Source: Parelaphostrongylus tenuis (taxonomy: Eukaryota; Nematoda; Chromadorea; Rhabditida; Metastrongylidae). From it: a DNA stretch of 64,000 nt. Where the stretch lies: the NCBI GenBank assembly GCA_019055375.1, contig JAHQIW010001261.1, forward strand, positions 1 through 64,000. The letters are read 5' to 3'. Made by a program: the position numbers and the translations under genes. Numbering within the stretch: position 1 is the stretch's first letter; each line of letters starts with the position of its first letter. Shown here in pieces: positions 1 to 11,710 of this stretch. Below the pieces are notes generated by a model, which was not told where the DNA came from, did not search any database, and saw only the letters and a list, made by a program, of their open reading frames with translations.

Positions 1-340
1 CTTGAGGATGTTGGTGCGTAAGCAACGAAGATGGTCAAAGCCGGCATAGAACCACATCGTTTCAACCGTAATCGTCCGATGCGGGTTGTTAGTTGTTCGA
101 ACGAATCAGTGTTCACGGTCAAATTCGATTTGACGAGGTCGCCAACGCCACCGACACCTCTGCGATCGCATGTTCCAAGGAACAGTTCTTCTCCGGTGTC
201 ATAGACAGCGTGAAAAGGATGGCGCCTTCTCGTTTCAGCCAGGCCAATGACGTCGTACCTTATTCTTCTTGCTTGAATCAACAGATCTTCTACAGCGGAT
301 TGTTGAGCAAGGGTTCTTGCATTGTAGGTACAGATCGTCA
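1..340 (-). mobile_element. RTE-type retrotransposon, N-terminal endonuclease fragment (partial, runs off left edge)
   Basis: Reading the minus strand from an ATG at 340-338 gives an open frame of 113 codons with no stop down to base 1. It begins MTICTYNARTLA and includes GLAETRRRHPFHAVY, RRGVGGVG and ALTIFVAYAPTSSS. These fit the start of the APE-like endonuclease of RTE-clade non-LTR retrotransposons, which nicks target DNA to prime reverse transcription. The same stretch occurs in decayed form on the plus strand at about 22538-22860, upstream of a reverse transcriptase, which supports the assignment. This copy is less mutated than that one. It lies antisense and 5' to the kinase exons, so it probably sits in an intron of that gene. 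The rest of the element is outside the window. Confidence 0.8.
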
Positions 341-859
341 TTTTAGTTTTAGTTAAAAAAAATGGCTATTGATATTGCGGGATAATTATGCTAGGGCGTT
401 CCCAAATCTACGTCACAGGTTTTCACTAGTTTTTGTGGTTTCAAGGCCGCAAACTGATCCTAGACGGGTCTCGTACTAACTGATATAAATACTAATGCTC
501 TAGGAGTATTCGGCTCAAAAGTCAGGAGCGAAGTAGTAGAAAAAAATTCAAGCAATATGACATATTCAGCGAGCAGTTTAAATGTTATCACAAAGCGGCT
601 AGAACATCGTTTAGGTGTTAATATATGAGATATTCGCCGGAATCGGACCATATGATGATATGAAAAACACCATCGTCAAGAAGCTGGTTAGTTTATACTT
701 CCTCCTTTTTTTTCTAAACGACTCGTTCTTATGACAAGGAGGACATAGTGTTTTGGACGATTTTGTCACCCATAATTTATCGTTCTGATGACTATGCAGC
801 GTAATAGAGTTTGGAATTATTTTCTTTCTAAGTGTTTGAATATTAGTCATAAAATTTAG
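341..859. other. Non-coding stretch, probably kinase intron
   Basis: No exon with convincing splice sites or protein similarity is visible. Short frames on both strands here have no recognisable motifs. Its position between the RTE fragment and a kinase exon with a clear acceptor suggests intronic sequence. Confidence 0.4.
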
Positions 860-2206
860 ATTGTCGAAGGTAAAGTGAACAAATTTCCACCCAACACGCC
901 TGAGTTTATTGTGCAATTTGTCAATGAGAAACTGTGGTGCAAAGATCCTGATAAGCGGCCTAATTTTGCTTCGGTAGGTTCTCCTACACTCCTCTGCCCT
1001 AACGGTTTGCTTTATCGTTTTTTTCTGAATGGTCTGCTTTGCGTTTTTTTTTTCAATGTTTTGAATGTGATGAAAATATGGACCACAGAGCTCTACATAA
1101 TACGTAAAAGTTGATCATATTTGAGCTTGCTTATTCCACTTATCCTATGAGTCTCACGTATTTCTTCAACGCTTGTAAATTTCAAAGAAATTGATCAGAT
1201 TTTAAGGGAGTATTGATGTGGTGTCTGTCTCTCCGTAAGAGGTGCGGTTGGCTGAATGGTTCAAAGTGCTCCACAAGAGACAACTTCTTACATAGAGAAG
1301 GCACAGACGTACTATTTACATGCTCTTACTGTTGCTTCCATGCTACCTCGATCTCATCAGGCCTTGTACCCCCAAAGTCAGCAAATTGGTGCCAAACCTG
1401 TCAGAAAAATAGGAATAAATGAGCATGTGACTTACCGATAAAGACGTACGGATTCGTTCTTACCTCCTAATCAATAATCAAAATTTCACCGAGTGGTTAT
1501 TGAATATGATCAAAAATGTGCAGATACCCGTCGGCTCAGTTTAGAAGTTAGTTTCAGATAAAGGAACAATTAGAGACCTTGGCCAATCTCGATGCAGATA
1601 AACGTGAAGGTGTGGATGAACAGAAAGCTGGTGACGTGACAATTGCTGTGAGCGATACTATATAACACGAAACACTAGCAATGGCTCCGACTAAGAGCTT
1701 CAGTCACTAAGAAAATTGGTTGCATGCCTTATCAATTTAGTTCCATGCTTTTCAGGCCAGTGACGCGATGACGATCAGCTTAGCAGGTACTGTTGAGATT
1801 GACTTACACGAAACTACGGTCATGAAAAAAGCAAAGAAAACTGAGGCGGACATAACGCAGAGCAGCGCAGAGGACGTGGAAGCAAGCACAAAAACAACGA
1901 AACCACAAAAAACAGCAAAGAAAACGACGATTGAAGTATCAGTCTGTAAAGATCCGTCTCCAAGTGAACAAACTAGAAACAAAGTAGATCGTCCGATGAT
2001 TGAAGCAAAACCTGCAGCTGGTAAACCACCCCAGTTAGAAATTGATTCGCGAAGAGAAAAAGACGAGGTGAATGTAGAAACTCGACAGAAACCAGTATTT
2101 GGCCGAAGATCAATATTCAGTAAGTTTCGTTCTTCACATAAATTTGAGACGGTCTACATTGTTTTCAAAAGTGCTCATTTTTTCAGAACGTCATTGGAAA
2201 AAGTGA
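860..2206 (+). CDS. Non-receptor tyrosine kinase, FER-like, C-terminal exons (5' partial)
   Basis: Four exons fit together in phase: 860-973, 1558-1647, 1756-2119 and 2187-2206, ending at TGA 2204-2206. The first encodes FPPNTPEFIVQFVNEKLW then CKDPDKRPNFAS, the last kinase subdomain with the conserved Arg of the D-x-x-K-R-P motif. It joins directly to IKEQLETLANLDADKREG, the usual final helix of the fold. A lysine-, threonine- and glutamate-rich tail of about 140 residues with no recognised domain follows, starting around MTISLAGTVEIDL. Acceptors are TTTAG, TTTCAG, TTTTCAG and TTTTTTCAG; donors are GTAGGT, GTGAGC and GTAAGT. Exons for the N-lobe and catalytic loop must lie left of the window or be lost. 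The FER or SPE-8 type is inferred from the end of the domain only. The long polar tail is unusual for this group. Confidence 0.7.
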
Positions 2207-2304
2207 AAAAGGAGATGTCAAAGTCGTTCAATCTCTCATCTTACTCTATTAGAGTTGCAATGCTGCCATAGTAAAAGCAAACGCTGCATTGCTACTTTAC
2301 ATTG

Positions 2305-2310
2305 AAATAA
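2305..2310 (+). terminator. Poly(A) signal AATAAA of the kinase gene
   Basis: A canonical AATAAA lies about 100 bases after the kinase stop codon, at the spacing expected for a short nematode 3' untranslated region. No other 3' end nearby competes for it. Confidence 0.55.
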
Positions 2311-3280
2311 AGTTTCTTGCCCGCTGTTGTGTGTTGTTTTCAAATTCCACTTTCTACACCTGTAATATCTCCAATCAGCTGTTTTATTTAACATGATTTC
2401 CGTTACATCCTTCAAAAGCATTCTTATTTCTTGATTAGTAGAGTGACGTAGTAGTTACACAGGCTTAGAGCTTAACTGAGAATGCTCTCCTTTACGGTAC
2501 CATACAATAGATGTACTTTTGGTTTTTAAGAAAATCAATTTGAATAGGGTTTTCTTGGCTTAAAGTGAAGACAGTCATCAGTTTACACCATAAGAATTCA
2601 GACGAAAATATACATGTCATACATCTATTACTGGATGCAACAGAAATTAAATGCAAGTAAAACGGGAGTGCAGAATTCTCTCCTTATTTTATAGATGTGT
2701 TGCCGCGTTACAAAGTCCAAAATTTCGCAAAATTGACAATCATTCAGACGGCCTTCCCATCTAATGCAAAGGGACAAGAGTGGAATTCAGTGAGCTATTT
2801 TCAGGAGTAATGTTTATAAGCATACGTAGCACAGAAAACGCTAGAATTCACAGAGTATTTTGGCAGATCATGTAAATGAGATATTGGTAATGCAATCAAT
2901 GGAGAACAGAGTACATTTCATGTGTGTAAATAACATTCTTCCCTGGAATACAGAATTAATGACTTTGAAGAAGGTTATTAGGTGTGCCACTCTTGAGACA
3001 AAATAGTAGAACGACTGCAATCAATTGTGATAATTAACAACTAACAAGAAATTTCTTTGAATAATTTGATGAAATTAACACTTTGAAAAATCTGGTACTT
3101 TCATCCGACTCACCGTTTCTTTCTTTGCATTAACCAGTCACGAAAGTCATCGAAGCTTTCTCCATGGATTCTACAGAAAAATTCATTCTTGTAATAAATG
3201 TTGTCTATTGGTGATCTGTTTTATATCGAATTCTATCATAAGCATAAAAGAATAAGGCTCTCGGTGTTGATCAATCACTG
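2311..3280. other. AT-rich intergenic sequence, nothing recognised
   Basis: I see no exon, RNA gene or clear repeat here. The sequence is AT-rich with frequent stops in all frames. Confidence 0.5.
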
Positions 3281-3355
3281 ATGGTTGGGCCTTGCAGAAT
3301 CATTGACCTCGTGTGTGACGCAGAGCACCTCTAACCACTGCGCCACATGCGAATT
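3281..3355 (-). repeat. tRNA-derived SINE fragment
   Basis: On the minus strand the sequence contains TGGCGCAGTGGTTAGAGG, a good match to the tRNA A box, followed about 35 bases later by a decayed B-box-like stretch. It is not a functional tRNA gene: no acceptor stem closes and the B box is poor. It resembles the other SINEs in the window. Confidence 0.5.
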
Positions 3356-4182
3356 CTTTCATAATCCAGAAATAGTCTAAATGGAGCGCTTTTTTTTAAC
3401 TACGGGCACCTGTGGCCGATTTTTAGTGATACTTGGCACAGCTCTACGCGCACCTGATCTTCAACTCCCTAGACAATTTTCGGTAATCAATAACGAGCGT
3501 ACTACGGAACACACCGGCTTGGCTATTCTTGAGATAGTGCAAAGAGAGATGCTTGATCAGTCTTCTGCGACAATTACGAAGAAGACACTTCAATTAAGCG
3601 ATGAACTCGAGGCAATTAAACTGTAAGAAATATTTGGATTTGCTTGGTCGAAAAAAAAGGACCATTATGTGATAAAAAGAAATCGATAATAACATAAAAT
3701 GGCGTTCTCACCTACGCTGGGGAGATAAGCTAGTTCAACAAGTGCGGTAACTGTTTTCCCAACCTCAAGGATGCGGGAGACTTAGTGGGCCCTGACGGGG
3801 TCAAACCAGCGTCTTTGTTGGCTTGGTCGTAATGGAGGGCATGCTGTCCGTATTGGAAAAAGATCAAATTTAATTAACCTTGTCTCTCGCCTTTCTCTTT
3901 TCGATCAACAAGTGGGCTATACATGGTCTATAATTTCCTTCGCAAATTTAGGCATTTCCACTTCATCCACAATTTCTGCTTCTAAAGACAAATCGCAACC
4001 TCTGCGAAGAGTGGTTTTGAACGGATAAAAACCCTTTATCTTATGAATGTTGCAAACGATGATGCAAACGAGAAGAATGTTTTGTTTTTTCAATATTGTC
4101 AACCGATAGCACTTGTTATATTACATCTAATCTATTAAAGAGGTAAGTAATACGCATGCATTCAAATGATATACATAGTTCA
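3356..4182. other. Unassigned stretch with one unexplained plus-strand open frame
   Basis: A plus-strand frame at 3381-3626 (81 codons) is open and partly protein-like near its end (SSATITKKTLQLSDELEAIK), but I recognise no family and see no convincing splice structure around it. The rest shows nothing. Confidence 0.3.
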
Positions 4183-4310
4183 ATGATGCTCAGTGATATG
4201 CAAAACTTTGACGTCAACCGAGAATCGAACCCGCATTTCGCTATTTTCAGAGGTCCGCTTAGCCAATTACATCGCCGACGCCTCCACTCTTTCTACGCTA
4301 TGACACACCA
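4183..4310 (-). repeat. tRNA-derived SINE
   Basis: Minus-strand reading shows an A-box-like GATGTAATTGGCTAAGCG and a B box GGTTCGATTCTC about 35 bases later. These are followed by the family's 3' body, which contains GTCAAAGTTTTGCATATCAC. Spacing and sequence are those of a tRNA head on a short non-tRNA body. Confidence 0.65.
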
Positions 4311-4469
4311 ATCTGTCGGCAAAGAACCATCAACGGTTTCTCCTGATAGTCGATATTGACATATTGACAGTGAACCCAAACACGCTAACAGATATTGAAT
4401 ATATGTATGATTAAGCAGAATTGTTTTTATTTAATGGCTTTGAGCGATGCTATGATATTACAGATGTAT

Positions 4470-4580
4470 CTAATAATGTTAAGCGGTGTGCAAAACTTTG
4501 AGAAGAGTTGGGACTCGAACCCGCATTTTGCAGGGGCGCGCGCTTAACCAACTGCATTACCGACGTTAGTTTTGCCATTA
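4470..4580 (-). repeat. tRNA-derived SINE
   Basis: On the minus strand, GTAATGCAGTTGGTTAAGCG (A box) is followed by GGTTCGAGTCC, a perfect B box. The body contains AAAGTTTTGCACACCGCTT. It is one of the best-preserved internal RNA polymerase III promoters of the SINE family here. Confidence 0.7.
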
Positions 4581-4617
4581 ATATTTCTATGCTACAACGT
4601 ATTATTCGTAGGGTAAT

Positions 4618-4775
4618 GAATCGCAACCGATCGTAGAGTAGAAGGAGTGGTGACGAAACAGGCGTCAGTAGTGCGACTGCTCAAGCACGCGCAGCCTAAA
4701 GGAGTGAATTGCTGGTCCGAGTCCGTGCTGACGTCAAAGCTTTGCACATCGCTCAACATCATTGGATACATTTGT
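4618..4775 (+). repeat. tRNA-derived SINE
   Basis: Plus-strand copy: GTAGAAGGAGTGGTGACG leader, A-box-like GTCAGTAGTGCGACTGC, B box TGGTCCGAGTCC, then GACGTCAAAGCTTTGCACATC and ATCATTGGATA. It faces the copies at 4183 and 4470, so three SINEs cluster within 600 bases. Confidence 0.65.
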
Positions 4776-5334
4776 AGCAATATAAAACTGCTGGAAGCGG
4801 TTAAATAAAATTAACTTTATCTGAACATATGATGTATATTGTCGTTCTGAAACTACTGCCAAAAATCAACCTGTTATGTGAAATAACATATCTCAGTTCG
4901 CCAATGCTATAAGAAAAGCCTAACCTAGTTATTGACAGCACAAACATACAATATAGTAAAATCCACATAAAAATGCGTATGTATGCGAACCTGCAAGCAG
5001 TGTGGTTTAGAAAGTCTTCTATACAATTACAAAGACACTGCTGGTAAATTTCAACTGTGCTAAATGAACTTTTAAAACTTTTGAGACGAAATGTAATAAG
5101 AAGGGTGTTGAAGATGTGCTTACACAGTGATCTGTGCTGTCTAGATCAGTCCCTACGACGGCAGTTACTGAGTACAAATTTGCCTGCGTTTGGTATTATT
5201 AGACAATCTACGAAAAATACGAAAAATTCAGACTAAATCGACATCAGACATAAAATATTGCACACATCAATTACACTAGGTATAATCATGAAGAAAATCA
5301 TTGAGTAAATCAAAACATGGATGGGAGAAAGGCA

Positions 5335-5440
5335 CAGCGTGTGCTTGGCCACTGTAGTGGAAAACGTAGTGAGCTCACATGAGGAGTAATCGCGGGTTCA
5401 CATCCTTAGGTTCCAGGTTTTTTCGTATTTTAGCACTGAG
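5335..5440 (+). repeat. tRNA-derived SINE-like sequence, divergent
   Basis: ACTGTAGTGGAAAACGTAG resembles an A box and CGGGTTCACATCC a B box, with tRNA-like spacing. The flanks lack the shared 3' body of the main family, so it may be a different tRNA-derived element or a tRNA pseudogene. Confidence 0.35.
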
Positions 5441-7354
5441 ATAAAGATTAGACAGTAAACATGGTTGGAAGTTCATGAGAAGGAAGTCTTGCTCAGAGTT
5501 CTTCGCTGAAAATACAATTAAAGGTGATTTATGAGTTCCATGGCATTTGACTCTCAAAGTATAAGATAACTACGCGCTACCTTTCAGCTGTCGCAAAATT
5601 TGCAAAAGTGTCGAGAGTGTGATCGTAGCTAATTCTCATAAAATAAAGTTGTAGCTGCTCAACACGTTGAAGTGTGACGCTCACTATCTTCACAAGCGGG
5701 TTTCACTTGAAAACACTCTGAACAAGTATAACCATATATTCTGCTTGTTAGAGATTTTCCAAGATTCCTCAGAATTTGTGGTCATTCCTATGAACAAAAA
5801 TGGTCTCTTCATACCTGAAGGAGTGACTTCTGATAGGTACTGTAGTCAAAAAAATTTTTGTGATTCAGAATAACGTGAATCTAAAACAGGTCATTCGTGA
5901 GCATTTCGCAAGTGGCCCCGTTGATCACATGTATTCGTTCTCGTTCTTACTGGAATTACATCACTAAGCCGAGATCTGTATCCAATATTGATTGTATAGG
6001 AAAGAAGGAAAAATTTTCCTGATTAGTGAAATTGACATAGACTAATAAACTCTATATTTCTAGACCATCACCAACTGTACACTGCAGTAGGGCTACCCGC
6101 TTCCTGTTTGCTCAAATGCCATGAACACTTTTATCCCTCTCTTCTACAACCTTTGTAGGGATGTTTAGTTATCACATCGGTAACATTGGTGTAGTGTCTT
6201 TGATGATCTCTTGGATTAAGGCAATGGATCCTGACACGCAGTTATATCTATCAAATGTCATCTGTCCACTTCACCAGGCTATCGGCACCTCCATGTATAA
6301 ACGAGTGCATAGGGCATTGGCAAAAGGTACATCGCAAATGTGGTCGTTGATATGATCCCGCACCCTGATCTCGTCATACTTTCCAGTATTTCGAGGTCAG
6401 AAAATTCATAGCAGACTTATCTGGGAGAATGGAAACATTGTCATGATACATCTTCAGGCACTAGGCTATCGCTACCGACTATAGAGATGCTTATGAGTAG
6501 CGATATATAACAGTTAGCTCGAGCAAGCCTAATGAAGTAAAATGCATGGAGCACTCCTCAGGAATTTACGAACACCGAGAAATTACGAAATTCCTAACTT
6601 TGATGTAGGAATGTAACACATCGGATCGTTTTAATTATTCCTCTACGGGCGATGAGGGTCATTTAGAAGCTCAATTTCTCGGAGGTCTTTTTTGTCCATT
6701 CGAAAGCTTAAATCTTGGAAATACCGGCACTTTGCTTTTAGAAAGCTTATGTAGTACAGTGCAGCATTGAAAGGAAAGTTATATTTCACTTTCAAGTCGC
6801 CTTATTTGGTCAGCTAAAATCTCGGGATAGCCTTTTATTGGACCACATTGAGCTCATTAGTTAGCCCAAATCTCGGCAAGTTCGAAGCATAAATTGGTTT
6901 TGGGAAAGTTGTCGTAGCGCAGTCTTTGCATGTACCAGTTATTTATGCAAAAACTATGCATACTTGTAGCGAGATTCATATTCTATCACAGCAAGGGATA
7001 TGTTGACCATCAATCATCTTTATAAAATTTTGTAAAAAAAATTTTCGTGCCTTTATGATAATATCGATTAAATAACTTCCACATTTAGCCTAGAAGGAGC
7101 AGTTGTATAATTACAAATAAGTTGCTATTGGTCATAATAATTGGAAACCTATGCTTATACAACTACTCATATTGTTTGCTTTATTCGACTGATATGTCTA
7201 GAGCTCAACGTAGCCTTGTTGAAAAAATGTTATTGAAGCGTTTCACGAGGATAACTATGTGGTTGGAAACGACAACGTTAGTTCAGTGTGTTAACGGTAG
7301 ATTAAAAGCAAAAAATTTTCCAAAATTGGTGGATGCTCTTGTGAAGCCAAATAT
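5441..7354. other. No supported gene
   Basis: Short frames at 5667-5873, 6161-6355 and 7122-7358 have no motif I recognise. The last lies just upstream of the phosphatase remains and could be its diverged N-terminal part, but nothing in it matches phosphatase sequence convincingly. Confidence 0.35.
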
Positions 7355-10300
7355 TTGAGTAAAAAGATTAAGAACAAACAAAAGCCTCTTTCAAATTGTG
7401 AAATTACTTGCCTGTTTCTTGAAATAGCGTTAAGCCAAATATTATCTTCCCACAGGCATCACTTATCACGTCATCCGTCATTGCTTGAGGTTACATCTCC
7501 TATCGTGGTCGTTGGTGATATTCAAGGACAATATGGTGATCTACTGAATATATTTTAGGCATGCGCGAAGAACGTATAAAACTTCTTGATTTCGTCTTTC
7601 GAGAAGTTGCAACGATTTTCACATGTTATAAGGCAACAATTCCCCATATTCACTTATCCTCACATCACCGTTGAAATTCCAGCAAATCTTGCACGCGATT
7701 TCCTTGCTTACATTCATCAAGTACAAACGTATTCAGGTTTTTAGGTGTGGCTTCGCTGTTGCTTGAAATTTTTTTCCGGTTCCATATGAATGCTATTAAA
7801 TATCGTCTAATCGACTATCTCAAGGGTGCTAACATACCCATATTTAAGTGTTTCCAAGTGGTCTGAAGGTGATGAGCCGATACATGCCTAGTCTTGGACC
7901 AGTTCGGGAACTCTTGAAGAATGAGAAGTTTGCTGATCTCTGTGTGGAGTAGTACTAACAGGATTGTCCACATCTGATACATGCAATATTGGAGATTTAG
8001 CTGTGAGAATGAAAAGGCTGAGCTTTTTACCATCACTGGTATTCTCAAACGATTGTGAAACCAGCTCCTGTGTGTGATGAGGTCTGCTAAAAGAGAAGAA
8101 ACCCCTTTTCTATCAACAAGGACTTACTACTGACTATGGTGGAAACTGAAGAACACCTAGCACAGTTAGCTTAAAATTTTATGTGATATTATATTCAACT
8201 AACAGTAAAAATCAGTAGGCAGAAAACTCTTTTGGTCCTCATGGTAACGATGTATCAGGAGTAAGCCATGACGACCGTCTCAAATTGTGCACACTTAGAT
8301 GAGCTCTATTTCAGACTTTTGCTCTGTCATCTATGAGGCAATCCAAGTTGAATGAAATTCCCTTCAATAAAACAATAAATATGAAACTACATTGTGTGAA
8401 GTTTATTATCCTTTACTCTACACCTTGTATTTTCCATGGATGTCTTCAATTAGAAAAAAAGACAGGTCAGAGTGTCATCTGGAGGACGAAATCACAGTGT
8501 TTGATTGTAAACATTTCGAGATTATTCTGACACCTTTCCATAGAGGCGATAAGTGGAACGAGCGAGCCATTGTGTGTTGTAAGGTACCTCTAAACATTGC
8601 TCCACAAGCGCCCTTGAGTTTTTGGATCTTCTAAAAACACCGTTGCGCTAACTCGGAAATTTATTCGACGTGTGCAGGTCTGAGGCAGAATAATGAAAGC
8701 GATCAGTTGTTAGAGACTACTAGTAAACCCACTAAAAAGAGACTTATGGAAATTCAGAGCTCTGAACATCGAACATAATAGGAAATTAAGTTATAACCCT
8801 TCGCACCCATTCTTGAATGCGAGTTAACTGATGGGAAAGCAACTGAAATCAATCGCGACATGGTAATCTGAGCAACAAGAAGAAGATTTGTTCCTCGTCA
8901 AAGGAATACAACGCAGCATTCCAAAGGCAAAGTTGCCCGAAGAGTCATGGGACATTGAGATTAGAGCCCAGCCAAATTTGGCCTATAAATCAAGGGCCAA
9001 AATTGGATATGTTAAACAAGAATGGCTTCTCAGCCAAATTTGGTCTACGTGTCAAAGGTGAGAAGTGCGAATGAACAACAACAGTGGCTGGCGCGATATT
9101 TGAGCAGGCTGCAGCGCACGTGTCTTCCGAGACGTAAAAAAATAAAAAAACGTAATGATAGTCGGAATGATTGATTTGCTCCGTGAAGGTGAACTCTCAA
9201 TCCTGACCTCACATCGGTGATGAAAATGTATTCCAAAAATTTGATGAAAACCTATACAGGTACTCCGAAGCGGACAATAATATCTTGTTACACGAAGTCT
9301 TTCAGAAATGTGGTTGGCCATTCGAAACGTGGTATCTGTTCCTGGACGACTATGTCGAATGTGAGAGGTTGGCTAAACAGCATAATTAAAAGTAATGTTT
9401 TTAAAAATAAAAACTGAACCTTTTTTGCAATAGTTTGCATGAAATTGAATGGATACAAACCGCGGAATATGTATGGGTTCGGCACCACCGTGGGAATCCT
9501 CTGACGAACAATTTTGCTCCATTAACTGTACGTTTTCATGATATCTATCAATTCATAGCAAATTGTAGGAGAAGAAGCCATTTTGATATCTTAGTTTTAC
9601 CCCTAAAGAATACAAAGCAAAAACTGTTCTTCAGCTGCCAACCGAGAAACATTTCACGAGTGGGATTAGGCTCTCCCTTCATTGATTCGCTTGATAGCGA
9701 CTAAAATCATTTCTAAGGGTAAAGATGATGCTTTTCTCACTTTATCACTTCGCTATTAGTTCATTAGAAGTTACTGACTACGTCTATGAGCATAACAGCA
9801 ATATTTCTCCCAGATTCTTCCCACTCTCTTTTTATACACTCCATTCAGTTTCTGTTGTTTTCAAGGAGATAAATTCAACCCCGGACACAAATTAGTAAGA
9901 AATTATGACTATTATTATGAATCTTAAAATGCTGGTCATAAAAGAAACTTCTTAGGTCAAAATTATACAAAGCAACTTGAAATTTTTTTTAGCTTTACCC
10001 AAAATATAATCTGGCCCAGGACACTGTGAACTAGAGATTTAGATAATTTCCAACCAAGTTAATGAGTCGCAGCAGAACATAGCCAGATATAACAGCAAAA
10101 AACAATAACTTTGATATAAAATAGACTCCTATATCAACAAATAGTTCATGTGTTGACTGACTAACTTAAATAATGCACCAATCTTTCTACTGCATAAACT
10201 GAAATAAAATAAATGGAAAAATGTTGCAGGAATTCCATGGAAGTGCTAGTACTTGCGCTTGCTGTTCAGGTTCAACTTCCTTGGCAGTTTTTTTCTACTT

Positions 10301-11710
10301 CGTGGAAACCACAAAATCAAATGCGTGTGTACGTTCGTTTATCACTAGAACGTACTCATGAATATCCGTGTAACTACGCTGAATCAAAAATGCTATTATG
10401 ACACTCTTCAGAAACCATGGTTTTTACGCTGACCTTCGATTGAGATTTCCGGATGGCAGAGAAAGCGAAATCCTCCTGGATACAGTAGCAAACGTTTGTG
10501 CGTAGGTGTCCGTCAGGAGTTCTTATCAAATCGCATGGTTTATCGTTTATTTAGGCTTTATTTTTTATGACCCGTCATCACATATAGCGCGGAATCAAGC
10601 AGATCTTGCACTCGATTCGTTCCTCTCATTCATAACCGACAACGGCCTTCGAACGTTTTTAGTGACGTGTTTCGGCTCTTGCTTGCAGATTTTGTCCTCT
10701 TTGTGAATGGTCGTTAGATGCTGATCGAGTCGACCCTTCTCGCCGATCCGGCAATAGTCTAGCTAAGATGTTCAACATGGACATGCAGGAAAGTGTTGCG
10801 CAGAAAGCATTTTGATACCTCACATCATTGTCCAGTGTGCTGTCCTTTGGGCTTTCATTCGCAAATTCTATCCCTAAATTTACCCAACTTCCACTTGCTG
10901 ATTTACTTTGCGGAGAGATCCTTTGCCTTCATGGAGGTCTCTCTTCAGAACCAGCATCTATCGAGGACATTCGCAAAATAAAAAGATGTGTTACGTTCTT
11001 ACAAGCGCTGAGAGCAGAAACGCTAACTACATCTGTGGAAACCTCAAATGAGCCTTATTTTTACGTTCTAGATTACGTTTATTTACGTTTTTACGTTTAC
11101 TTCATAAAAAAACAAAGTCGAGTAGGAACAATGAGCTAGCCGGATCTGTACTTGCAAATGACATCATTGGTTTTTTTGCGAAATAACAGATTTCTTCTTG
11201 GAAGAGTCATGACAAAGCCCGAATCGAGCAAGTGAATAAAATTGAGTGTGAAACACAATTTCATTTTTGTTGCAACAGCGTAAGAAAAAGTTTTTTTTCA
11301 AAAGTGAACAGATTATTAAAATGGCAGAGATATAAGCTTTCGAGTGATTACCAAACGTTTAGGAGGTAATTTTTATGCAGCGAGAAAGTACTCCAAACAA
11401 TCGTGCAACTCAGCTGGTACACGTCGAGCGTTAGGTGTTCATTTTGCTAAAATCTTATAACTTGACGAGGGTACAATCGAGGAGGCTTTCTAGGACTTAG
11501 TTTTAAGAAAATAGATTTAAAGTTCACATCTACTCTCCGATAAACGGAACTAATCTTTCACCAAAAATCGAGTGAAATATTCTATTATTATTGCTTAGAA
11601 TTGGGATGATTTGTCACGCATCGCGGCAGATCAATTTCAGGGGTCCGATTAAGCCAGCAGTTCTAGTGGAGGATCTGCTCTGGGCGGATCATTTGCCTTT
11701 GTGTACAAGC
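7355..11710 (+). pseudogene. PP1-like serine/threonine protein phosphatase, disrupted by stops, frameshift and an RTE insertion
   Basis: Pieces of the PPP catalytic core occur in the correct order on the plus strand. At 7440-7558 is SPIVVVGDIQGQYGDLLNIF, then an in-frame TAG and ACAK. At about 9225-9390 is HEVFQKCGWPFETWYLFLDD then YVECERLAK. At 10231-10340 is MEVLVLALAVQVQLPWQFF, then LLRGNHKIKCVC in a shifted frame. At 10413-10504 is HGFYADLRLRFPDG. At 10880-10984 is LPLADLLCGEILCLHGGL and IEDIRKIKR. At 11641-11690 is PIKPAVLVEDLLWAD. Known PPP motifs are GDxHG, GDxVDRG, GNHE and HGG. Here GDIHG has become GDIQG, losing a metal-binding His, and GDYVDRG has become DDYVECE, while HGG survives. 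The gene stops after LLWAD where a retrotransposon begins, and the final third was not found. It is almost certainly dead. Confidence 0.75.
11215..11400 (+). repeat. Fragment of dispersed non-coding repeat R1
   Basis: Contains the recurring pieces of this repeat: GTGTGAAACACAATTTCATT, a run of Ts after GCGTAAGAAAAAG, and AAGCTTTCGAGTGATTACC. It lies in an intron of the dead phosphatase. Other copies are at 25380, 40700, 60120 and 63190. No coding capacity is seen. Confidence 0.5.

Noticed and set aside
93..356. Plus-strand frame of 87 codons at the left edge
   Set aside because: It overlaps the minus-strand RTE endonuclease frame, which has clear family motifs; the plus frame has none.
1213..1441. 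Two overlapping plus-strand frames between the kinase exons
   Set aside because: The flanking exons (860-973 and 1558-1647) join in phase and restore the expected end of the kinase domain, so this stretch is best treated as intron.
4190..4580. Possible true tRNA genes (good B boxes)
   Set aside because: No acceptor stem or full cloverleaf forms, and the sequences share a non-tRNA 3' body with many copies, so they are SINEs.
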